Shown here one piece after another: positions 1-9,468 of a DNA stretch of 64,000 nucleotides; positions within the stretch are counted from its first letter, which is position 1, and every line of letters starts with the position of its first letter. Source of the DNA: Neocallimastix lanati (nom. inval.) (Eukaryota; Neocallimastigomycota; Neocallimastigomycetes; Neocallimastigales; Neocallimastigaceae); assembly GCA_016946835.1 (NCBI GenBank), contig JACVTC010000161.1, positions 194,501 to 258,500 of the forward strand. Direction: 5' to 3'. The notes beneath the pieces were generated by a model, which did not search any database, was not told the origin of the DNA, and worked only from the letters and a program-made list of their open reading frames with translations. The position numbers and the translations under genes are program-made.

Positions 1-2
1 TT

Positions 3-254
3 AAAACAATTGAAAGTAGAAATAAAGACTTAGTAGAATGTTTAGTAGTACATGGAGCAGATATAAATAAAGAAAATAAAGAATGTGAAACACCTTTATT
101 TAAGGCAATTAGATATAGAAATAAAGATATAGTTGAATATTTAGTAGAACATGGAGCAGATATAAATAAAGAAAATAAAGATGGAAAAATGCCATTATTC
201 TATGCATGTGAAAGTGGAAATAAAGAATTAATAGAATATTTAAATAGAATATGA
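3..254 (+). CDS. Ankyrin-repeat protein, unit A (3' end only)
   Basis: Open from the window edge in the frame starting at base 3. It encodes about two and a half ankyrin repeats of the 33-residue type seen throughout this locus (TPLF near the start, GNKDIVEYLVEHGADINKE in the helices and loop) and ends with EYLNRI and a TGA. This part is nearly identical to the end of unit C at 7570-7821. The 5' part lies outside the window, so repeat number and N-terminal domain are unknown. The stop arises from one extra A in TTAAATAGAA, where the undisturbed frame would read on into more ankyrin repeats; units B and C carry the same change. Ankyrin repeats are protein-binding scaffolds, and the partner is unknown. 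Confidence 0.85.
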   Translation, partial: KTIESRNKDLVECLVVHGADINKENKECETPLFKAIRYRNKDIVEYLVEHGADINKENKDGKMPLFYACESGNKELIEYLNRI

Positions 255-1045
255 AGCTGATATTAATATAGAAATTGAGTATCGTGAAACACCATTATTC
301 AACGCATGCTTAAGAGGAAATAAAGATTTAATTGTATATTTAGTAGAACATGGAGCAGATATAAATCAAGAAAATGATAAAGGACAAACACCATTATTTA
401 ATGGAATTAGAAGTGGAAATAAAGATTTATTAGAATATTTAGTAGAACATGGAGCAGATATAAATAAAAAATAAAATTGAATGGTGAAACACCGTTATTT
501 GAGGTCTGTGAAAGTGGAAATAAAGACTTTATAGAATATTTAGTAGAATTTGGAGCAGATATAAATAAAGAAAATAAATATGATCAAACTCCATTATTTA
601 ATGCATGTAAAAGTGGAAATAAAGATTTAGTAAAATATTTAGTAGAACATGAAGCAAATATAAATAAAAAAATTGAATATGGAAGAACACCATTATTTAA
701 TGCCTGTAGAAGTGGAAATAAAGATTTAGTAGAATATTTAATAGAACATGGAGCAGATATAAATCAAGAAAATGATAAAGGACAAACACCATTATTTAAT
801 GGAATTAGAAGTGGAAATAAAGATTTATTAGAATATTTAGTAGAACATGGAGCAGATATAAATAAAGAACAAAAATTGAGAATTATTTGATGCATGTAAA
901 AGTGGAATTAACGATTTAGTTGAATATTTAGTAGAACATGGAGCATATATAAAAAAAGAAAATGAATATGGTAAAACACCGCGTAATTTTATGCATGTGA
1001 AAGTGGAAATAAAAATTTAATAGAATATTTAAAAAAGAAAAAAAA
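255..1045 (+). pseudogene. Decayed ankyrin repeats 3' of unit A
   Basis: Ankyrin coding sequence continues past the stop of unit A in other frames. One open block runs 255-474 and ends in TAA; a second, 477-890, carries about four repeats; degraded repeat sequence then continues in shifted frames to about 1045. Units B and C have the same region with the same first frameshift, but A keeps about two extra repeats at 600-880 that B and C lack. It is probably untranslated 3' sequence now and could act as a donor of repeats for gene conversion. A programmed frameshift or an intron that rejoins the frames cannot be excluded from sequence alone, but no good splice sites are visible. Confidence 0.75.
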
Positions 1046-1916
1046 AATGAAGCATTAATAGATATAACAAATTAAAAACAATTTTGGAGAATATTTAATT
1101 AAATATGGTGAATATATAAATAAAAAAAAGATGAATATAAAATAATCCCACTAAATTATACACCTCTAATAAAAATTTATTATATAGTAAAATAAAAAAT
1201 TAAATAAAAAAAAAATTTTTTTTAAATTATTAATTTTATTATTAATTTTATTTACATTTATATTTATATTTATATTTTTATTTTTATTTATATTTATATT
1301 TATATTTTTATTTTTATTTTTTAGAAATGTATTGTTTAATTATTATTTAATAAAAAAATTTTAAAATTATATATATAAAATAAAATATATATATATAAAA
1401 AAAAAAATAAAAAGTGAGTTAAAAATTTATTTTTTTTTTTATTTTTTATTTTACTTTACATTATTTTATTTTATTTTATTTTATTTTATTTTATTTTATT
1501 TCATTTTATTTTATTTTATTATATTTATTTGATTAATTAGTTTTTAGAGAGATTTATAATTTTTAATTTTAAAAAGGTTAAAATTTTAATTATTAATATT
1601 TTTTAATATTTTTATAATATGATAATTAAAAAAAAAAAGACATAGAAATATATATAATATTATATATATAAATATATAAATAAATATAATTATATATATA
1701 ATAAAATTATGGACATAGTTATTATATTGTTATTTATATATTTTTTTTTTTTTTTTATCATTTTTCTGTTTTTTAAAAAAAAGGTATTAATATATTTATT
1801 AAATCAATTAAAGATTTAATAATTATGGTAATTATTATTTTTAGTTATTTACATTTATTAAATATAAAAATATTAATTTTAAATTAGAAAATATTAATAA
1901 AAAAAAAAAAAAAAAC
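1046..1916. other. Intergenic and promoter region upstream of unit B
   Basis: No gene. AT-rich DNA conserved before units B, C and D and partly before E. It holds a TTTTA tract (about 1463-1520), a block with AGAGAGATTTATAATTTTT, and a block around GACATAGTTATTATATTG. An A-run sits directly before the start codon. The conservation reflects shared duplication; which parts drive transcription cannot be said. Confidence 0.6.
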
Positions 1917-3929
1917 ATGAACCCAGTATTAAATACAAGTAATATGAATAGTTGTTTAAAAATGAGAGATATAAAATCTGAAGAAGATAATGATAATGGA
2001 CATACATCTAAAGGATTAAAAACTGTAACAAATAATCAAGAAAATGATTTAAATATTATTTCATCTGAAATAAAAGAATTAATAAAGAATTCAAATATGG
2101 AGGAATTAAAAAATATTTTTAATATTTCAAAATTTTATGATAATAAATTTATTAAATGGATACTTCTTCTCTATAAAAATAAAACTTTTATTTCTATTGT
2201 TGATTTAGATAAAGTAATTTCTAAAGATGAATATAAAATTGTATTAATTTTTGGAAAAAAATATTATTTTTATAATAATGAAAGGTATATAATCGAAAAT
2301 GGGAATAAAAATTTAATAAAATTTTTAGTAAAACATGGAGTGGATATAAATCAAGTAATTTATAAGTATGGTAAAATACCTTTATTTGATGCCTGTGAAA
2401 GTGGAAATAAAGAATTAGTAAAATTCTTAGTAGAATATGGAGCAGATATAAATAAAAAAGTAGAATTTGATACTCCTTTATTCAAGGCATGTAAAAGTGG
2501 AAATAAAGATATAGTAGAATATTTAATAAAACATGGAGCAGATATAAATAAAGAAAATGAAAATGGTGAAACACCATTATTCAAGGCATGCTTTAGTGGA
2601 AATAAAGATTTAGTAGAGTGTTTAGTAAAACATGGAGCAAATATAAATAAAAAGAAAAAATGGAGTTGTGAAACACCATTATTTAACGCATGCTTTAGTG
2701 GAAATAAAGATTTAGTCGAATATTTAATAGAACATGGAGCTGATATAAATAAAGATAGTGCATATGGAAGAACACCTTTATTCAAGGCATGTAAAAGTGG
2801 AAATAAAGATATAGTAGAATATTTAATAAAACATGGAGCAGATATAAATAAAGAAAATGAAAATGGTGAAACACCATTATTCAAGGCATGCTTTAGTGGA
2901 AATAAAGATTTAGTAGAGTGTTTAGTAAAACATGGAGCAAATATAAATAAAAAGAAAAAATGGAGTTGTGAAACACCATTATTTAACGCATGCTTTAGTG
3001 GAAATAAAGATTTAGTCGAATATTTAATAGAACATGGAGCTGATATAAATAAAGATAGTGCATATGGAAGAACACCTTTATTTGATGCATGCTATAGTGG
3101 AAATAAATATTTAGTAAAATATTTAGTAGCGCATGGAGCGGATATAAATAAAGAAAATATATATGGTGGAACACCATTATTAAAGGCAATTGAAATTGAA
3201 AATAAAGAATTAATAGAATGTTTAGTGGAATATGGAGCAGATATAAATAAAGAAAATAAAGATGGTGAAACACCTTTATTTTTTGCGTGTAGAAGTGGAA
3301 ATAAAGATTTAGTAAAATATTTAGTAGAACATGGAGCAGATATAACTAAAGAAAATAAAGAATATGAAACACCTTTATTTAAGGCAATTAGATATAGAAA
3401 TAAAGATATAGTTGAATATTTAGTAGAACATGGAGCAGATATAAATAAAGAAAATAAAGATGGTGAAACACCTTTATTTTTTGCGTGTAGAAGTGGAAAT
3501 AAAGATTTAGTAAAATATTTAGTAGAACATGGAGCAGATATAACTAAAGAAAATAAAGAATATGAAACACCTTTATTTAAGGCAATTAGATATAGAAATA
3601 AAGATATAGTTGAATATTTAGTAGAACATGGAGCAGATATAAATAAAGAAAATAAAGATGGTGAAACACCTTTATTTTTTGCGTGTAGAAGTGGAAATAA
3701 AGATTTAGTAAAATATTTAGTAGAACATGGAGCGGATATAAATAAAGAAAATAAAGAATATGAAACACCTTTATTTAAGGCAATTAGATATAGAAATAAA
3801 GATATAGTTGAATATTTAGTAGAACATGGAGCAGATATAAATAAAGAAAATAAAGATGGAAAAACGCCATTATTCTATGCATGTGAAAGTGGAAATAAAG
3901 AATTAATAGAATATTTAAATAGAATATGA
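1917..3929 (+). CDS. Ankyrin-repeat protein, unit B (670 aa)
   Basis: The protein has a non-repeat N-terminal domain (residues 1-127, first ~45 polar with an acidic SEEDNDN segment, then helical) followed by about 17 ankyrin repeats of 33-34 residues to the C terminus. No signal peptide or membrane segment is seen, so it is probably intracellular. The ATG at 1917 is chosen because it follows an A-run and its first 20 codons are identical in units C and D. Two internal expansions are visible: repeats 3-5 are duplicated as 6-8 (300-bp period), and a two-repeat module occurs three times near the C terminus (198-bp period). Both keep the frame. The stop at 3929 comes from the ancestral +1 frameshift shared with A and C. 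The function is not known beyond a likely protein-binding scaffold. Confidence 0.9.
   Translation: MNPVLNTSNMNSCLKMRDIKSEEDNDNGHTSKGLKTVTNNQENDLNIISSEIKELIKNSNMEELKNIFNISKFYDNKFIKWILLLYKNKTFISIVDLDKVISKDEYKIVLIFGKKYYFYNNERYIIENGNKNLIKFLVKHGVDINQVIYKYGKIPLFDACESGNKELVKFLVEYGADINKKVEFDTPLFKACKSGNKDIVEYLIKHGADINKENENGETPLFKACFSGNKDLVECLVKHGANINKKKKWSCETPLFNACFSGNKDLVEYLIEHGADINKDSAYGRTPLFKACKSGNKDIVEYLIKHGADINKENENGETPLFKACFSGNKDLVECLVKHGANINKKKKWSCETPLFNACFSGNKDLVEYLIEHGADINKDSAYGRTPLFDACYSGNKYLVKYLVAHGADINKENIYGGTPLLKAIEIENKELIECLVEYGADINKENKDGETPLFFACRSGNKDLVKYLVEHGADITKENKEYETPLFKAIRYRNKDIVEYLVEHGADINKENKDGETPLFFACRSGNKDLVKYLVEHGADITKENKEYETPLFKAIRYRNKDIVEYLVEHGADINKENKDGETPLFFACRSGNKDLVKYLVEHGADINKENKEYETPLFKAIRYRNKDIVEYLVEHGADINKENKDGKTPLFYACESGNKELIEYLNRI
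2475..3082 (+). repeat. Perfect 300-bp tandem duplication inside unit B
   Basis: Bases 2475-2782 are repeated without difference at 2775-3082. The period of 300 bp equals three ankyrin repeats (33+33+34 codons), so the frame is kept. Unit D at 10034 onward has one copy of the module, so B gained it. Perfect identity points to a recent event, or to assembly collapse or expansion. Confidence 0.95.
3261..3854 (+). repeat. Three-copy 198-bp tandem module inside unit B
   Basis: A two-ankyrin-repeat module (TPLFFACRSG followed by TPLFKAIRYR) starts at 3261, 3459 and 3657. Copies one and two share DITKE where the third has DINKE. Later bases in the third copy differ as well (AAAGATGGAAAAACG at its end). 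Confidence 0.9.
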
Positions 3930-4411
3930 AGCTGATATTAATATAGAAATTGAGTATCGTGAAACACCATTATTCAACGCATGCTTAAGAGGAAATAAAG
4001 ATTTAATTGTATATTTAGTAGAACATGGAGCAGATATAAATCAAGAAAATGATAAAGGACAAACACCATTATTTAATGGAATTAGAAGTGGAAATAAAGA
4101 TTTATTAGAATATTTAGTAGAACATGGAGCAGATATAAATAAAAAATAAAAATTGAATGGTGAAACACCGTTATTTGAGGTCTGTGAAAGTAAAAATAAA
4201 GACTTTGTAGAATATTTAGTAGAATTTGGAGCAGATATAAATAAAGAAAATAAATATGATCAAACTCCATTATTTAATGCATGTAAAAGTGGAAATAAAG
4301 ATTTAGTAGAATACTTAGTAGAATATGGAGCAAATATAAAAAAAGAAAATGAATATGGTAAAACACCGTAATTTTATGCATGTGAAAGGGGAAATAAAAA
4401 TTTAATAGAAT

Positions 4412-4425
<14 letters not shown>
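3930..4425 (+). pseudogene. Decayed ankyrin repeats 3' of unit B
   Basis: Shifted by one base relative to unit B, the sequence encodes further repeats (PLFNACLRGNKDLIVYL and following). It is interrupted by an in-frame TAA near 4147 and another at 4369-4371 (AAAACACCGTAATTT), then degenerates into an A-run. It is nearly identical to 7822-8312, so it predates the B/C duplication. Compared with the tail of unit A it lacks about two repeats. Confidence 0.75.
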
Positions 4426-4448
<23 letters not shown>

Positions 4449-5412
4449 AAACATTAATAGATATAACAAATTAAAAACAATTTTGGAGAATATTTAATTA
4501 AATATGGTGAATGTATAAATAAAAAAAAGATGAATATAAAATAATCCCACTAAATTATACACCTCTAATAAAAATTTATTATATAGTAAAATAAAAAATT
4601 AAATAAAAAAAAAATTTTTTTTAAATTATTAATTTTATTATTAATTTTATTTACATTTATATTTATATTTATATTTTTATTTTTATTTATATTTATATTT
4701 ATATTTTTATTTTTATTTTTTAGAAATGTATTGTTTAATTATTATTTAATAAAAAAATTTTAAAATTATATATATAAAATAAAATATATATATATAAAAA
4801 AAAAAAATAAAAAGTGAGTTAAAAATTTATTTTTTTTTTTATTTTTTATTTTACTTTACATTATTTTATTTTATTTTATTTTATTTTATTTTATTTTATT
4901 TTATTTTATTTTATTTTATTTTATTTTATTTTATTCAATCTGTACTTATATTTATGTTTCTACTATTCATTTTATTTTATTTTATTTCATTTCATTTTAT
5001 TTTATTTTATTATATTTATTTGATTAATTAGTTTTTAGAGAGATTTATAATTTTTAATTTTAAAAAGGTTAAAATTTTAATTATTAATATTTTTTAATAT
5101 TTTTATAATATGATAATGAATTAAAAAAAAAAAAGACATAGAAATATATATAATATTATATATATAAATATATAAATAAATATAATTATATATATAATAA
5201 AATTATGGACATAGTTATTATATTGTTATTTATATATATATTTTTTTTTTTTTTATCATTTTTCTGTTTTTTAAAAAAAAGGTATTAATATATTTATTAA
5301 ATCAATTAAAGATTTTAATTATGGTAATTATTATTTTTAGTTATTTACATTTATTAAATATAAAAATATTAATTTTAAATTAGAAAATATTAATAAAAAA
5401 AAAAAAAAAAAC
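4426..5412. other. Intergenic and promoter region upstream of unit C
   Basis: No gene. Same layout as 1046-1916, with a longer TTTTA tract (about 4863-5010) interrupted by a short non-repeat segment (TCAATCTGTACTTATATT) that unit C's downstream spacer also carries and unit B's upstream spacer lacks. Confidence 0.6.
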
Positions 5413-7821
5413 ATGAACCCAGTATTAAATACAAGTAATATGAATAGTTGTTTAAAAATGAGAGATATAAAATCTGAAGAAGATAATGATAATGGACATA
5501 CATCTAAAGGATTAAAAACTGTAACAAATAATCAAGAAAATGATTTAAATATTACTTCATCTTATATAAAAGAATTAATAAAGAATTCAAATATGGAGGA
5601 ATTAAAAAATATTTTTAATATTTCAAAATTTTATGATAATAAATTTATTAAATGGATACTTCTTTTCTATAAAAATAAAACTTTTATTTCTATTGTTGAT
5701 TTAAATAAAGTAATTTCTAAAGATGAATATAAAATTGTATTAATTTTTGGAAAAAAATATTATTTTTATAATAATGAAAGGTATATAATCGAAAATGGGA
5801 ATAAAAATTTAATAAAATTTTTAGTAAAACATGGAGTGGATATAAATCAAGTAATTTATAAGTATGGTAAAATACCTTTATTTGATGCCTGTGAAAGTGG
5901 AAATAAAGAATTAGTAATATTCTTAGTAGAATATGGAGCAGATATAAATAAAAAAGTAGAATTTGATAATACTCCTTTATTCAAGGCATGTAAAAGTGGA
6001 AATAAAGATTTAGTAGAATATTTAGTAGAACATGGAGCGGATATAAATAAAGAAAATAAATTTGGTGAAACACCATTATTTGATGCATGTAAAAGTGGAA
6101 ATAAAGATTTAGTAGAGTGTTTAGTAAAACATGGAGCAAATATAAATAAAAAGAATAAATGGAATTGTGAAACACCATTATTTAACGCATGCTTTAGTGG
6201 AAATAAAGATTTAGTCAAATATTTAATAGAACATGGAGCGGATATAAATAAAGATAGTGCATATGGAAGAACACCTTTATTTGATGCATGCTATAGTGGA
6301 AATAAATATTTAGTAGAATATTTAGTAAAACATGGAACGGATATAAATAAAGAAAATAAAAATGGTGAAACAGCAACATTTAATGCTTGTGGAAGAGGAA
6401 ATAAAGATTTAATAGACTACTCAGTAGAACATGGAGCTGATATAAGTAAAGAAGATAAAAGTGGTAAAACACCATTATTCAGGGCATGCTTTAGTGGAAA
6501 TAAAGATTCAGTAGAATATTTAGTAGAACATGGAGCGGAAATAAATAAAGAAGATGGAGATGGTAAAACACCACTATTTGAGGTCTGTGAAAGAGGAAAT
6601 AAAGATTTAGTAAAATATTTAGTAGCGCATGGAGCGGATATAAATAAAGAAAATATATATGGTGAAACACCATTATTAAAGGCAATTGAAATTGAAAATA
6701 AAGAATTAATAGAATGTTTAGTGGAATATGGAGCAGATATAAATAAAGAAAATAAAGAATGTGAAACACCTTTATTTAAAACAATTGAAAGTAGAAATAA
6801 AGACTTAGTAGAATGTTTAGTAGTACATGGAGCAGATATAAATAAAGAAAATAAAGAATGTGAAACACCTTTATTTAAGGCAATTAGATATAGAAATAAA
6901 GATATAGTTGAATATTTAGTAGCGCATGGAGCAGATATAAATAAAGAAGATAAAAATGGTGAAACACCATTATTCGACGCATGCTTTAGTGGAAATAAAG
7001 ATTTAGTAGAATATTTAATAAAACATGGAACGGATATAAATAAAGAAAATAAAAATGGTGAAACAGCAACATTTAATGCTTGTGGAAGAGGAAATAAAGA
7101 TTTAATAGACTACTTAGTAGAACATGGAGCTGATATAAGTAAAGAAGATAAAAGTGGTAAAACACCATTATTCAGGGCATGCTTTAGTGGAAATAAAGAT
7201 TCAGTAGAATATTTAGTAGAACATGGAGCGGAAATAAATAAAGAAGATGGAGATGGTAAAACACCACTATTTGAGGTCTGTGAAAGAGGAAATAAAGATT
7301 TAGTAAAATATTTAGTAGCGCATGGAGCGGATATAAATAAAGAAAATATATATGGTGAAACACCATTATTAAAGGCAATTGAAATTGAAAATAAAGAATT
7401 AATAGAATGTTTAGTGGAATATGGAGCAGATATAAATAAAGAAAATAAAGAATGTGAAACACCTTTATTTAAAACAATTGAAAGTAGAAATAAAGACTTA
7501 GTAGAATGTTTAGTAGTACATGGAGCAGATATAAATAAAGAAAATAAAGAATGTGAAACACCTTTATTTAAGGCAATTAGATATAGAAATAAAGATATAG
7601 TTGAATATTTAGTAGAACATGGAGCAGATATAAATAAAGAAAATAAAGATGGTGAAACACCTTTATTTTATGCGTGTAGAAGTGGAAATAAAGACTTAGT
7701 AGAATATTTAGTAGAACATGGAGCAGATATAAATAAAGAAAATAAAGATGGAAAAATGCCATTATTCTATGCATGTGAAAGTGGAAATAAAGAATTAATA
7801 GAATATTTAAATAGAATATGA
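5413..7821 (+). CDS. Ankyrin-repeat protein, unit C (802 aa)
   Basis: The longest member of the array. The N-terminal domain (residues 1-127) is nearly identical to unit B and is followed by about 21 ankyrin repeats. The start is the ATG after an A-run, conserved with B and D. A seven-repeat block is present twice at a spacing of 693 bp (7 x 99). It contains the unusual repeats TATFNACGRG, TPLFRACFSG and TPLFEVCERG, which are absent from B and D but partly present in unit E. The protein ends with EYLNRI after the frameshift shared with A and B. No targeting signal is seen. It is probably a cytoplasmic or nuclear scaffold with unknown partner. Confidence 0.9.
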   Translation: MNPVLNTSNMNSCLKMRDIKSEEDNDNGHTSKGLKTVTNNQENDLNITSSYIKELIKNSNMEELKNIFNISKFYDNKFIKWILLFYKNKTFISIVDLNKVISKDEYKIVLIFGKKYYFYNNERYIIENGNKNLIKFLVKHGVDINQVIYKYGKIPLFDACESGNKELVIFLVEYGADINKKVEFDNTPLFKACKSGNKDLVEYLVEHGADINKENKFGETPLFDACKSGNKDLVECLVKHGANINKKNKWNCETPLFNACFSGNKDLVKYLIEHGADINKDSAYGRTPLFDACYSGNKYLVEYLVKHGTDINKENKNGETATFNACGRGNKDLIDYSVEHGADISKEDKSGKTPLFRACFSGNKDSVEYLVEHGAEINKEDGDGKTPLFEVCERGNKDLVKYLVAHGADINKENIYGETPLLKAIEIENKELIECLVEYGADINKENKECETPLFKTIESRNKDLVECLVVHGADINKENKECETPLFKAIRYRNKDIVEYLVAHGADINKEDKNGETPLFDACFSGNKDLVEYLIKHGTDINKENKNGETATFNACGRGNKDLIDYLVEHGADISKEDKSGKTPLFRACFSGNKDSVEYLVEHGAEINKEDGDGKTPLFEVCERGNKDLVKYLVAHGADINKENIYGETPLLKAIEIENKELIECLVEYGADINKENKECETPLFKTIESRNKDLVECLVVHGADINKENKECETPLFKAIRYRNKDIVEYLVEHGADINKENKDGETPLFYACRSGNKDLVEYLVEHGADINKENKDGKMPLFYACESGNKELIEYLNRI
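6327..7614 (+). repeat. 693-bp period duplication of seven ankyrin repeats in unit C
   Basis: Bases about 6327-6921 match about 7020-7614. I see one difference: CTCAGTAG against CTTAGTAG, giving Ser or Leu in IDY-S/L-VEHGAD. The 693-bp period is exactly seven 33-codon repeats. A stretch of unit E (13291-13529) matches the second copy. Confidence 0.9.
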
Positions 7822-8312
7822 AGCTGATATTAATATAGAAATTGAGTATCGTGAAACACCATTATTCAACGCATGCTTAAGAGGAAATAAAGATTTAATT
7901 GTATATTTAGTAGAACATGGAGCAGATATAAATCAAGAAAATGATAAAGGACAAACACCATTATTTAATGGAATTAGAAGTGGAAATAAAGATTTATTAG
8001 AATATTTAGTAGAACATGGAGCAGATATAAATAAAAAATAAAAATTGAATGGTGAAACACCGTTATTTGAGGTCTGTGAAAGTAAAAATAAAGACTTTGT
8101 AGAATATTTAGTAGAATTTGGAGCAGATATAAATAAAGAAAATAAATATGATCAAACTCCATTATTTAATGCATGTAAAAGTGGAAATAAAGATTTAGTA
8201 GAATACTTAGTAGAATATGGAGCAAATATAAAAAAAGAAAATGAATATGGTAAAACACCGCGTAATTTTATGCATGTGAAAGTGGAAATAAAAATTTAAT
8301 AGAATATTTAAA
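7822..8312 (+). pseudogene. Decayed ankyrin repeats 3' of unit C
   Basis: Nearly base-for-base copy of the tail of unit B: the same +1 shift, the same TAA after GADINKK, the same following open stretch (8045-8299). It differs at 8260, where CACCGCGTAATTT replaces CACCGTAATTT, which shifts the frame instead of stopping it, as in the tail of unit A. Not expected to be translated from the upstream start. Confidence 0.75.
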
Positions 8313-9468
8313 AAAGAAAAAAAAAATGAAGCATTAATAGATATAACAAATTAAAAACAATTTTGGAGAATATTTAATTAAATATGGTGAATATATAAAT
8401 AAAAAAAGATGAATATAAAATAATCCCACTAAATTATACACCTCTAATAAAAATTTATTATATAGTAAAATAAAAAATTAAATAAAAAAAAAATTAATTA
8501 AATTATTAATTTTATTATTAATTTTATTTACATTTATATTTATATTTTTATTTTTATTTATATATTTATATTTATATTTATATTTTTATTTTTATTTTTA
8601 TTTTTTAGAAATGTATTGTTTAATTATTATTTAATAAAAAAATTTTAAAATTATATATATAAAATAAAATATATATATATAAAAAAAAAAATAAAAAGTG
8701 AGTTAAAAATTTATTTTTTTTTTTTATTTTTTATTTTACTTTACATTATTTTATTTTATTTTATTTTATTTTATTTTATTTTATTTTATTCAATCTGTAC
8801 TTATATTTATGTTTCTACTATTCATTTTATTTTATTTTATTTCATTTCATTTTATTTTATTTTATTTTATTTTATTTTATTTTATTTTATTTTATTTTAT
8901 TTTATTTTATTTTATTTTATTTTATTTTATTTTATTTTATTTTATTTTATTTTATTTTATTTTATTTTATTTTATTTTATTTTATTTTATTTTATTTTAT
9001 TTTATTTTATTTTATTTTATTTTATTTTATTTTATTTTATTTTATTTTATTTTATTTTATTTTATTATATTTATTTGATTAATTAGTTTTTAAAGAGATT
9101 TATAATTTTTAATTTTAAAAAGGTTAAAATTTTAATTATTAATATTTTTTAATATTTTTATAATATGATAATGAATTAAAAAAAAAAAAGACATAGAAAT
9201 ATATATAATATTATATATATAAATATATAAATAAATGTAATTATATATATAATAAAATTATGGACATAGTTATTATATTGTTATTTATATTTTTTTTTTT
9301 TTTTATCATTTTTCTGTTTTTTAAAAAAAAGGTATTAATATATTTATTAAATCAATTAAAGATTTAATAATTATGGTAATTATTATTTTTAGTTATTTAC
9401 ATTTATTAAATATAAAAATATTAATTTTAAATTAGAAAATATTAATAAAAAAAAAAAAAAAAAAAAAC
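8313..9468. other. Intergenic and promoter region upstream of unit D
   Basis: No gene. It repeats the conserved layout of the other spacers, including the block with GACATAGAAATATATATAAT and the A-run before the start codon, but with a greatly expanded TTTTA tract. Confidence 0.6.
8826..9066 (+). repeat. (TTTTA)n microsatellite, long allele
   Basis: About 45 copies of the pentanucleotide TTTTA, nearly uninterrupted after two TTTCA variants at the left end. The equivalent position upstream of units B, C and E holds far fewer copies. The tract reads open in all three frames, giving a spurious frame rich in Phe, Ile, Leu and Tyr. Confidence 0.97.

Noticed and set aside
2360-3768. Minus-strand open frames across the ankyrin genes that look like hydrophobic membrane proteins (LYFLYLYLLHVLLN patterns)
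   Set aside because: They are antisense shadows of ankyrin codons. The pattern repeats every 99 bp with the repeats and recurs in every unit; the plus strand has starts, a shared N-terminal domain and a known fold.
8809-9078. Open frame with FILFY repeats
   Set aside because: Translation of the TTTTA pentanucleotide tract.
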